Shown here: in pieces, positions 10,873-20,223 of the stretch
Position numbering within the stretch: position 1 is the first letter of the stretch
Layout: every line of letters begins with the position of its first letter
From: Platanthera guangdongensis
Taxonomy: Eukaryota; Streptophyta; Magnoliopsida; Asparagales; Orchidaceae
Reading direction: 5' to 3'
Assembly: GCA_039583875.1 (NCBI GenBank)
Contig: CM077155.1
Coordinates: 11,015,046-11,079,045, forward strand
Length of the DNA stretch: 64,000 bases
The notes under the pieces: generated by a model
What the model saw: the letters and a program-made list of their open reading frames with translations, nothing else
The model's database searches: none
Told to the model about the DNA's origin: nothing
Program-made: the position numbers and the translations under genes

Positions 10873-11604
10873 TTGAATTCTCATTTTTCGGAGGAAGTGC
10901 CTTGCAAGGACGGAGGCGGGGAGACGGATCTGAGGCCCTCCTCCTTGCACGTATCTGAGCGGGTTTCCAGTCCCTCAGTTGTGGTGCACGCCCTTCACAC
11001 GATCCTGGCCGCTTCTCTAGCGACTGGTGAGTTCTCGGCCCCTCGCCTTTGTTTTCCAACTGACTCCCCTTCTCCCTTTCCGATTTTGATATTGAAACCC
11101 CTACCCCAGGAGCTATCGATCGTTCCCCGCTGGCTCTGCGAACGCCGACCTGCCCCGGGTTGGGAAAATCTTTCGCGACTCTTTAAGGAGAGCTATTTCA
11201 GGGCCGGCCGGGGGCTTCACGCCCGCGTGCCAACGCGAGGGACGTGCCGACCCCGGGTGAGTATGAGTGCTTGCTTGCTTGCGACTGTCTGCCTGCCTTT
11301 TCTGACCCTTGTTTCTACATGCTTCAATGTCATCTCGTCATCTGACATTGACCTCAGTGAGGGGTACTCGCCTCCCCCTTCCACGGACCACATCTCAGAA
11401 TATATGGGCGACGCACAAGATGCCGAGGAGATGAAGAGGTGGGTGACTCAGCTATTCCAGAAACAGTCCTTGATGTTTCAAGAGGTCTGTGATAGGGTGG
11501 ATGAAGATAAGGCGGAGACGGAGGAGCACTTCACAGTCCTGGAGGGCGTGAGGTGCCCAGAAGACGGTGACAGGACGACTTCCCCAAGAGTGCATATTAC
11601 GTGA
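10873..11604 (+). other. Uncharacterised ORF with an intron-like segment
   Basis: An open frame of about 243 codons that I do not recognise. Within it, 11027-11109 has a good donor (CTG|GTGAGT) and acceptor (CTACCCCAG|G) with a pyrimidine-rich 3' half, so the plain ORF may not be the real product. The 3' third encodes a charged, helix-prone stretch (MKRWVTQLFQKQSLMFQEV...). It could be an upstream gene or exon set of the Tat-like relic, or chance. Confidence 0.3.
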
Positions 11605-11999
11605 GCAGAGGAGAGGCTCAGGCACGCGACAAAGTAGGTCGACCTGAGCCAGCAGGAACTGCTGGCAGTTTGCAAGTATTATTACCCTCGCCTGCCGCCT
11701 CGTTCCGGGGTGCGAGGACGGGGTAGATGGAAGTGGATTTAATACTGAACCACCCACCCCTTCTTCACCGCCAGCCAGCAGGTCTGGGTCGTACCTGTCT
11801 TTTGGATCGGCATGTGCGTCATAACCACGCCCTTTATTGTTTTTTTCCTGAGTACTGAACTTGTTTATTGTTAAAACCTGTTTTGTCGCTGACGGGCTTA
11901 TGTTTGTATATTATTTTTGTTGCTCATTACTGTTAGCTTTTCTTATGAGAATGCGGAAAGCTGTCCTGCTCTAATACCATCTCCATAGGTGGGCGCGAG

Positions 12000-12240
12000 C
12001 CGACTCAGCTTGCTTGCCTCTCTGGCGAACGCGTGTCGATAGGGCTCGCTCGCTACTTGGGCGAACGCGGGTCAGCACAGCTCGCTCGCCACTTGGGCGG
12101 ACATGAGCCAGCACGGCTCTCTCACAACTTGGGCGGATGAGAGCCAGCGCGGTTCGCTCGCCACTTAGGAGGACGCTAGCCAGCGTGGCTCGCTCGCCAC
12201 TTGGGCGGACGCGAGCCAGCGCGGCTCGCTCTTCCACTTC
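12000..12240. repeat. 36-37-bp minisatellite, about 6 copies
   Basis: Units begin at about 12024, 12061, 12098, 12135, 12171 and 12207 (GCGGACGCG-type start, then GAGCCAGCGCGGCTCGCTCG and CCACTTGGG). The repeat is GC-rich, reads open on both strands, and lies just upstream of the TATA box at 12358. Confidence 0.85.
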
Positions 12241-12357
12241 CCTGCCGCTGCATGGCTTTCGCAAAAATATGCAGGCTTGGAAGTCGAAGCATCAAGACAT
12301 ATTTTTGCTATCCGCACATTTCCCACTGATGGGATTTTTTACCGCCCTTTCTTTTTC

Positions 12358-12366
12358 TATAAATAG
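12358..12366 (+). promoter_or_regulatory. TATA box of the Transposase_28-like gene
   Basis: TATAAATAG lies 86 bp upstream of the first plausible ATG (12452) and after a pyrimidine-rich run. Spacing and context suit a plant core promoter. Confidence 0.6.
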
Positions 12367-13153
12367 GCCACAATCCTGCTTTATTCCTACTGCATTTGAA
12401 ACTTTCCACGTCTTCTCCATTTCTGTGATTCTCAGCCCGCCTTTCCTCGCGATGTGGCGTCCCTCCCTCTTAACATACCGTAAGACGGGAGGCAGCAGTG
12501 GCGATGTTGAGGGAAGGGGGAAGTGCGCATGGACCTTCTCCGACCACCCTTTCGTCTCCGCCACCACCATTGAGGACGAGTTCCTCACGGTAGTTGGCAA
12601 CTTCACCTGCCCAGGTTTGTGGCGAGGCGACCTGGGGAGGAAGAGAAAATCAATGACATCTCGAAAGAGGATCTCGCCATCCCTATAGCTCACTTTGATG
12701 CGGGCCTCCGACTTCCCCTATGGCCCGAGGTCCGCCAAATTCTGAAGTACATTGGGGCCGTCCTCGGCCAGATGACCCCCAATTCTGTAGCGGCAATGGT
12801 CAGGTTCGCTTGCTTTCTATGGGAAGAGCTGATCGAGTTCAGCCTTGCGGTCTTCAACAAGTTGTTCTCCTTCCGGGCGAACAAGGATGAAACTGCCTAC
12901 TTCTCCAGCAATCATTTCAAGGTGCGGTAGACAGTAAATAAGAGCCACAACTGGCTGAGGAAATTCGTCTTCGTCAAGGGCGACTTCGGCAACGTACCCT
13001 TTTCGCTAGTCAAACTTAGCGAGGCGAGCTACTGCCCCCCTAGCCTGGGGGGCCATGAAGTCGAGCTCTGTGGGTTCTTCGAAGGGAAAAACTTTGAGGT
13101 TGCGTTCCTCCGAAGGAACTTCAACTCCCTCACCCCCTTCCCGCCTGGGGGAG

Positions 13154-13221
13154 GTAAGCTACTCGCGCTTGATTCACTTTTACTTAACCATTTCATTCAT
13201 TATTCCAACTCTCTACTGTAG
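13154..13221 (+). other. Predicted intron 1 (68 nt)
   Basis: Donor GAG|GTAAGCT, acceptor CTCTACTGTAG|GTGAAC, AT-rich interior. Joining the flanks gives an open reading frame change from frame 1 to frame 3. Confidence 0.6.
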
Positions 13222-13971
13222 GTGAACGAGACCTCCCCCTACACCTCCATATGAGAGTGCGTGAGCCATTCCCAGCGAGCTCGCTTGTGCCGAGGTGGCG
13301 GCTGCTGCGCATCGCGAGAACCCGACCCTCACCTCCCAGAAATGGGTCACCCGCAATCAGCCTCTGTCGCCGCCACCGTCCAAGAAATCAAAGACTGCAG
13401 CCAGAGCTCCTCCGCATCCCGGAGAAAGGTAAAGCCATGGGGGCTCAGCAGCCTGAAGCGGCCGCGACCCCGGATGATACCACCGGCGGGCCTCCTGGCA
13501 ACGCAGACGCACCTCCAATTTGTGAGAGCTAGAGCCAGTGCCGAGGGGCACCGCAACTTCGGCTATGGCAAGCGAAACTTGGATGAGCTCGGCAAGCCCC
13601 TCCTTTAGTGGGACCAAGAGGAGAACTGAGCCTCTATATCCACCATGCTGATGAGCTGATTGGAGCAAGAAACCATCAGTGGGGAGGCCTATGCCTTCTC
13701 TTTTGGCCTCAATGCATGGGAGGATGCCCAATCTATGATGATGAGGCCACACAAGTTCTTGTGCACGAGAGCGTGCAGGCCCAACTCCGTGTCCTGGAGC
13801 TGGCTCACATGGTGGGCAGGCGGTGTACGCAGATGGAGCGGAATTCCGCCTCGCTCTAGAAGCTTGTCGATGACAAGGAAGAAGCCCAACGCCTCGCGCT
13901 AGGGAAGGTGGAGCATCAGAAGAAGCGGGCGGATGCAACCGGCGCCATTCTCGTCGGATACCTGGGGGGTG

Positions 13972-14045
13972 GTAAGTCCCAAGATTTTGAAACATGATTC
14001 CTCTCTTAAGATTGCCTCCATTAACGATTTGCTTTTTTCTCGCAG
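13972..14045 (+). other. Predicted intron 2 (74 nt)
   Basis: Donor GTG|GTAAGTCCC, acceptor GCTTTTTTCTCGCAG|GATG, with a T-rich 3' half. Confidence 0.6.
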
Positions 14046-14368
14046 GATGCGTCGATGGCCAAGCACCTTGGTTTCCAAATCGCCACCCTCGAGAAGGAGA
14101 GCAAGGCATTGCGGGCACGGGTGCGAGAATTGGAAACCACAGCTCCTCTGCCTCCCTCCAGCAATAACTGTCAGCTCGCCCACTATTCCGAATACGAGCT
14201 GGAGGAGATGACACAAAAGAACGCCGCCAAGGCTGCGAAGTTCATTCTCTGGACTATGCAGCGGGACGGCCTTGTCACGAGCGAAGGCGCGAGGCTTTCG
14301 GCGAGAGATGTCGTGCCGGAGCTGTTCCTTCTAGTACTGAAGCCGAGCGACGATTCCTACCAACCCAT

Positions 14369-14890
14369 TTAGGTGGGCTCGCCGACCAAGACCTCGCCTC
14401 GCTTAACCCCCCGCGCCACATTTCTCTTTATTTTTGTAACATGCTCTTTTAATTTCTGAAATGTAAACGCGGGTCAGTCCCTCCTTGTAACCCTTTGTAA
14501 ATAATGATATATGCTTTTCTAAAATGATAATGTTTGTGATATTGCTTCTTTAAAATGATCATGCCTTTGTTTCTTTGAACACTCGCGACCCAGCTCGCCA
14601 TTCCCGCTCGCCGCTTTCAAACCCGCATCTTGCTAGTGAGACCGCGCGTCCCTTAGGGACTTAGAAAATGTTAGGACCTTAGGCAGCCGACCCGAGAGTG
14701 GCGACCCGCCCCATATCCTGAGAGTATCTCCCACGCTGCCCGCGAGATTTAGGGACTGACCCGCCTCGACTCGCGTCTGGGGCCTTCGGCTTCGTGCGAG
14801 TCAAATCTCATGCTGTCACAGCACGACCTGAGTGAGTGTTCCGCACAGCTGAGATTTCGCGACCTTGTCCACCTTGCGGGTGCTGGGCTA
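14369..14890 (+). repeat. Direct repeat copy 1 (partner 16449-16975)
   Basis: The copy starts at the stop codon of the Transposase_28-like gene (TTTAGGTGGGCTCGCC) and ends at CACCTTGCGGGTGCTGGGCT where the tandem array begins. Partner and copy share long stretches with few substitutions. It includes AT-rich 3'-UTR-like sequence (14405-14580). Confidence 0.85.
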
Positions 14891-15565
14891 GTGAGAGCCC
14901 GTTCAGCGGAACCATCTTGAGGTTAACTTGGTAAACCTCACCGAGTGACTTCCAGCCCTGCCAGCTAGTTGGAGCCTGGTCAGCGGGATATTCTCGGGAT
15001 CTACATGTCGAAGCATCCTCCAAGAGGTCTACCTACCCTGTCGGGTAATGAGAGCCCGGTCAGCGGATCCATTTTGAGGTTAACTTGGGAAATCTCACTG
15101 AGTGACTTCCAGCGATGTCAGCTAGTGGGAACCTGGTCAGCGGGATCTTCTCAGGATCTAAATATCAAAGCCTTATCCAAGAGGTCTACCTGTCCTGCAG
15201 GCTAGTGAGAGCCAGGTCAGCGGAACCATTTCGGGGCTAACATGTCTAAGTCACATCCAAGAGGTCTATCTGGCATGCCGGCTAGTGAGAGCCCGGTCAG
15301 CGGAACCATCTTGAGGTTAACTTGAAAAAACTCACCAAGTGACTTCCAGCCCTGCTAGCTAGTGGGAGCCTGGTCAACGGGATCTTCTTGGGATCTACAT
15401 GTCAAAGCCTCCTCCAAGAGGTCAACTTGCCATGTCGGCTAGTGAGAGACTCGTCAGCAGAACCATCTTAGGGCTAACATGTCTAAGTCACCTCCAAGAT
15501 GTCTACCTGCCATGCTGGCTAGTGAGAGCCCGGTCAGTGGAAGCATCTTGAGGTTGACTGAACTA
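14880..15565. repeat. Second tandem array, about 180-bp dimers
   Basis: Roughly 90-bp half-units alternate. One reads GAGCCCGGTCAGCGGAACCATCTTGAGG then TTAACTTGG; the other reads GAGCCTGGTCAGCGGGATCTTCTCGGGATC then TCAAAGCCTCCTCCAAGAGG. The shared GAGCC(C/T)GGTCAGCGG core also occurs in every unit of the 7.2-9.3 kb array, so the two arrays are probably related despite different periods. Confidence 0.8.
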
Positions 15566-16442
15566 GATCACAATCTTATCTCATATATCTAGGTGAGGAT
15601 TCTTCAATAGGGGGCGCTCTACCATAACTTGACAGGGATAAAATTCATTACAAAAGAAGGGCTTATCGAGACAATGCTCCCTCAGAATGCTCGATCGTTC
15701 GCTTCTTTTCCTCCCCCACTAGATAAAGCATTCTCAACCTGCTCACGCTCCTGCTGCCGTGTGGAGCTTCCTGCTCTACACACCTTTAAGAGTTTCGGGC
15801 TAGTGATCGTTGCAAGATCCTCTTCCAGGTGGAAGTCATGGCAAGGCAACTCTCCCCTGCCTCCTCTTCTCTTGCATGAGCGATTCCTTCTCTCTCCTCG
15901 TCTTGGATGTTGAGAACCTTGACAGGAAACTTTGATGCAGGTCCATAAAGCAATGGATTGAGTCAGAGGGGAGTTGGTGAAATTAGCTGTTCGCTCCTCC
16001 CTTGAGAGTGACGACGAAGAGCCGAAATTTGAAGGGGTCAGTCTGTTGTCTGGTCGAGATTGCATCTTCAAACAGTTGGACATGTTGTACATGATCATCT
16101 ATGTCGGTGTAGTAGGGCATCTCTGGCTTCGTAGAACCCCTCTGGAACTGGGGCAGGCGAGACCAACTTGCTAACATGACTCCCGTCACTCGCAGGGCGA
16201 GTCGGGCAATCTCGCGCCTCCATCCCGCTGGGCCTTCCCGCACTCGCCGAATTGGGGAATGGGGCTCTCCCTGGGAGATCTCGCCCACCACCTTTTGCAT
16301 CCACCTCCTTCCCAGATCGCATAGTCGGGGCGCGCTCGCATAGTGTTGGGGCTGCGACCATTGGGATAGACAATGTCAAGTACTCACCGCGAGCTGCGAG
16401 TGCGAATGTTAAGAGGTTCCAAATTTCTTGACGGAAAAACAA
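15566..16442 (-). pseudogene. Gypsy gag fragment (Retrotrans_gag, PF03732), probably Tat lineage
   Basis: Gag forms the virus-like particle. Read on the minus strand from about 16442, two overlapping frames carry the N-terminal part. A recognisable core follows at 16150-15980 (MPYYTDIDDHVQHVQLFED, then FKFRLFVVTLKGGAN). A 1-nt shift later the next frame gives WFHQLPSDSI and DLHQSFLSRFSTSKTRRE (about 15985-15890), the usual gag order 'LKG..W...LP..SI..F.DL...F...F'. It then breaks again near 15860. At least two frameshifts and a stop are present. No protease, RT or integrase follows on this strand: the sequence passes into the tandem array. Confidence 0.6.
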
Positions 16443-16448
16443 CCCCTT

Positions 16449-16975
16449 TAGGTGGGCTCGCCGCCCAAGAGCTCGCCTCTCTTAACCCCCCATGGTGTAT
16501 TTCTCTTTATTTTTGTAACATGCTCTTTTAATTTCTGAAATGTAAACGCGGGTTGAGTCCCCTCCTTGTAACCCTTTGTAAATAATGATATATGCTTTTC
16601 TGAAATGATAATGTTTGTGATATTGCTTCTTTAAAATGACCATGCCTTTGTTTCTTTGCGCACTAGCGACCCAGCTCGCCCTTCCCGCTCGTCGCTTTCA
16701 AACCCGCATCTCGCTAGTGAGACTGCGTGTCCCTTAGGGACTTAGAAAATGTTAGGACCTTAGGCAGCTGACCCGAGAGTGGCGACCCACCCCTTATCCT
16801 GAGAGTATCTCCCATGCCGCTCGCGAGATCTAGGCACTGACCCTCCTCGACTCGCATCTGGGGCCTTCGGCTTCGCGCGAGTCAAATCTTACGAGGTCGC
16901 GACACGACCTGAGTGAGTATTCTACACAATTGAGAGTTCGCGACCTTGGCCACCTTGCAGGTGCTGGGCTGGACG
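16449..16975 (+). repeat. Direct repeat copy 2 (partner 14369-14890)
   Basis: Same sequence as copy 1 from TTTAGGTGGGCTCGCC to CACCTTGCAGGTGCTGGGCT. Here the left neighbour is the gag fragment rather than the Transposase_28-like exon, and the right neighbour is not the tandem array. Nothing recognisable lies between its end and 17134. Confidence 0.85.
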
Positions 16976-17134
16976 TGTGCCAAGCAGAAGCCTGGGGTGT
17001 GTGACTCGGCTCGCCCGCGATCCTTGCTACTTAGAGATTTGCTTCTTTCCCCTCTTTTTTATGGCAATCGATTAGGAAGTTACACCTCCCCTTTTTCTTC
17101 TGCTAGCTAATATGAGCCTGGCGGTGTGAGATGA

Positions 17135-19678
17135 GTGTCAACCGAACCTTCACTTTGGCCAACCACCGGGTTGGGAGGTAAGGACTATACATTGGTTATT
17201 GTTGATGATTACTCGTGCTTTGCGTGGGTGTTCTTTCTAAAACACAAGTCAGATACTTTTGACATCTATACTAGTTTTGTTAGGCAGGTCCAGAATGAAT
17301 ACAACTATTTCGTAGTCAAAATCAGAAGTGACAATGGAACAGAGTTCAAGTCTGGGGCCATGACAGAATTTTACGAAATCCTAGGTATCTTTCATAAGTT
17401 TTTCTCTCCTCATACTCCTCAACAGAATGGAGTAGCTGAGAGAAGGAATAGAACACTCATAGATGCCTGCATGACCATGTTGAGTGATGTCTCACTACGG
17501 AATATTTCTAGGCTGAAGCCGTCAACACTGCATGCCATGTGGAAAATCGAGCACTCATAAACAAGAACCATAATAAGACACCTTATGAACTACTAAAGGG
17601 CAGGAAGCCGACTATCTCATATTTTAGAATCTTTGGCTGTAAGTACTTCGTCCTTAACAATGGTAAGTATCACACTACAAAATTTACCTAAAAGAGTTTT
17701 GAAGGTATTTTTGTAGGGTATAGTAGCCATAGTAAGACATATAGGATTTTTAATAAGAAGACCCTGGTTGTAGAAGAATCTATTGATGTGCTATTTGATG
17801 AGACGAGCTTGTTGTAAACCAGCTCTTCTAGTGTGTTTATTGAAGATGCATGTTCAAAGATATAAGAATTGAACTTGGATGAGCCAACTGAAGAAAAAGA
17901 TGAAAAGTTCATCAAGAACACCACTCCAACCCCTATTGGAGAGGTTGATGACCAAGATGAAGAAACCATTCAAGTTGATGAAGTCACTCATGTGGTTGAA
18001 GAAGCTCCAGATGCAAGGACCTTAGAGCTGAGACACTTGAAGGATCACCTAATGGACCAAATCATAGAAGATCCCCGATGTGGTGTCAGAACTCGTAGAG
18101 GTACAGTTAATGATAATTTATATTTGAGTTTTTATCACAGGTTGAACCGAAGAAGTTTGAGAAAGTAAACTCAGACGCATCATGGATAATGGCAATGGAA
18201 GAAGAATTGAATCAGTTCAAGCATTGCTAAGCTAGAAGCTTATTCCAGGACCCAAAGGTAAGAATGTCATTGGAACAAAGTGGGTCTACAGGAACAAGAT
18301 GGACGAGGATGGTACAGTCATAAATAACAAGGTCAGGCTCGTCGCCAAATGATACAGATAAGAAGAAGGAATCGACTTCGATCAGACTTATTCACCGGTG
18401 GCAAGGCTAGAGGCAATCCGGTTGTTCCTAGCATATGCTGCACATAAGTGCTTCACTGTCTATCAGATGGACGTGAAGTCTGCCTTCCTTAATGGTGACA
18501 TAAAGGAAGAAGTGTATGTGGAACAATCTCCAGGTTTCGTTGATTATAACTTTTCTTATAATGTCTATCTTTTATTTAAAGCATTATATGGTTTGAAACA
18601 AGCTCCTCGAGCTTGGTACAAAACGTTATCTAACTTTCTTCTTGAGTACAAGTTCATAAGAGGAAATATAGATAAGACATTATTTCTTAGAGAAATAAAA
18701 TGCAAGATTTTGCTAGTGTCAATCTATGTCGATGACATTATTTTCGGCTCTACTGACGACAATCTCTACAAAACGTTTTCCAAACTTATCCAAGGGAAGT
18801 TCGAAATGAGCAGTATGGGAGAGTTGAAGTATTTCTTAGGACTTCAGGTGAAACAATCTGAAGATGGAATTTTCATCTCTCAGATGAAATTCACCAAGGA
18901 GTTGATTAAGAAATTCAGAATGGAGAACGCAACCTCAATAAGGACTCCAATGGGTTCAACTATGTCTCTGGACAAGGATGAGAAAGGGAAACCTTTCGAT
19001 GAAACCAAGTACAGAAGCATAATTGGATCTTTGCTTTACCTTACTGCTAGTAGACTGGATATAATATTTTCAACATGTATGTATGCTAGATTCCAAGTGA
19101 ACTCTAAAGAATCTCACTATGCTGCTGCAAAGTGGATTTTGAGATACCTTAAAGGTATAACAAATCTTGGCTTATGGTACCCAAGAAATAATGACAGCGA
19201 ACTATTTGATTTCTCGGATGCAGATTTTGTAGGAAATAAAGATGATAGAAAGAGCACTTCCGGGACTTGCCAATTCCTTGGAAGGAGGCTCATATCATGG
19301 AGCAGTAAAAAGTAGAATTGTGTCGCAATCTCAACGGCCGAGTCAGAATACATTTCTGCCGGCAGTTGTTGTGCACAATTGTTGTGGATAAAGAACCAGA
19401 TTGAAGATTACAACCTGCAAGTCCAAAACATTCCTTTATTTTTCGAATCCTCCAGTGTGATTGTAATAGCCAACAATCCAGTCTCTCACAGCCGGACAAA
19501 GCACATAGAGCTGCGATACCATTTCATCCGGGAGCATGTGGAGCATGGGGACATAGATCTACAATATGTCCCAACTGACAGGCAAATTGCAGATATTTTC
19601 ACGAAGCCGCTGGACGAGGCCAAGTTCTCGTTCTTCAAAACAGAACTTGACATGCTCAACAAGGATGAAGAAGAATGA
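17135..19678 (+). pseudogene. pol: pol remnant of E: integrase core, reverse transcriptase, RNase H
   Basis: The integrase core (17165-17560) shows VIVDDYS, RSDNGTEF and TPQQNGVAERRNRT. A linker with stops follows (17570-18390, including the acidic block at 17869-18168). The RT (18398-19315) has [28 protein letters not shown] and the catalytic [10 protein letters not shown], with [16 protein letters not shown] in RNase H. An in-frame TAG at 19313-19315 interrupts RNase H; the rest continues in another frame (SRTKHIELRYHF, QIADIFTKPL) to a stop at 19676-19678. It cannot make an active polyprotein. Residue-level similarity to the pol of A is very high, so the two are close relatives. Confidence 0.88.
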
Positions 19679-19754
19679 AGACAAAGGTAACAGGCAAGGT
19701 CAAGATCTGGTTTTACTTCAAACATCAGAAAATTTTAGAATTTGGACTTCATTT

Positions 19755-19965
19755 CTCGAGTACAACACTTGTACTCGAGAACAGCAGACTTGCCTCTCGA
19801 GAACAGCAGACCTACTTCTCGAGACTAAATATTCTACTCGAGAACAAGGAGTACTCTACTCGAGAACATGGCTCATTCTATTCGAGACCAAGGCATATTA
19901 TACTCGAGTGCTGACAAACTTATTCTCGAGAACAACTAGCCCTCTCGAGAAATATGGTGTCAAAT
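19755..19965 (+). repeat. CTCGAGAA palindrome cluster between pol and third ORF (E)
   Basis: About nine CTCGAG words, mostly as (T/A)CTCGAGAAC, are spaced roughly 15-30 nt apart. The LTR of the same element (60440-60935) carries the same CTCGAGAA flavour, while element A uses ACTCGAGTA. Confidence 0.85.
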
Positions 19966-20071
19966 TTTTCTTCAAGTTCAATTTTTCATATCGGCACCCA
20001 GGCGCTTAACCGCCTCATTCCAGGTACTTTTAATGATTATTTATATGTTTTATCATCAAAATTAGAGGTAA

Positions 20072-20081
20072 CTATAAATAG
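20072..20081 (+). promoter_or_regulatory. TATA box before the third ORF of E
   Basis: CTATAAATAG lies about 150 bp upstream of the ATG at 20224. The same word sits at the same distance in element A (30698-30708). Confidence 0.6.
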
Positions 20082-20223
20082 AAATAAGTCCAAGAAATTT
20101 TTATTCTCAGTTTCAAAACTCTTCCTCTCGAGAAAAACCGTTTCATCTTCCTCCGTCTCCGGTCGTCTGCCGCAAGCCAGTTTTCCCATTCGCCGGCCAG
20201 CCAAGATCGATTTCTAGACATTC

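Larger units (their letters stand above)
12452..14372 (+). pseudogene. Transposase_28-like ('putative gypsy type transposon', PF04195) gene with introns
   Basis: This is an accessory retrotransposon gene of unknown biochemical function. From the ATG at 12452 the protein runs in frame 2, shifts to frame 1 near 12612 (RRPGEEEKINDIS), and shows the family hallmark 'AGLRLPLWPEVRQIL' followed by LGQMTPNSVAAMVRF and a later WLRKFVFVKGDFG block. An in-frame TAG at 12928 and the frameshift make it a pseudogene. Two short introns look genuine: 13154-13221 (GAG|GTAAGC ... CTACTGTAG|G) and 13972-14045 (GTG|GTAAGT ... TTTCTCGCAG|G). Splicing the first moves reading from frame 1 to frame 3, where it stays open to 13532. 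The last exon (14055-14372) encodes a coiled-coil-like region (LEKESKALRARVRELE). The neighbouring gag fragment is on the opposite strand, so the gene may be an antisense accessory ORF of a Tat-lineage element. Confidence 0.65.

Noticed and set aside
13357..14214. 285-codon ORF on the minus strand
   Set aside because: It is antisense to the Transposase_28-like gene, spans its second intron and shows no recognisable motif.
19978..20217. Small ORF upstream of the third ORF of E as an N-terminal extension
   Set aside because: It spans the TATA box and leader, is in a different frame from the ATG at 20224, and A has no counterpart.
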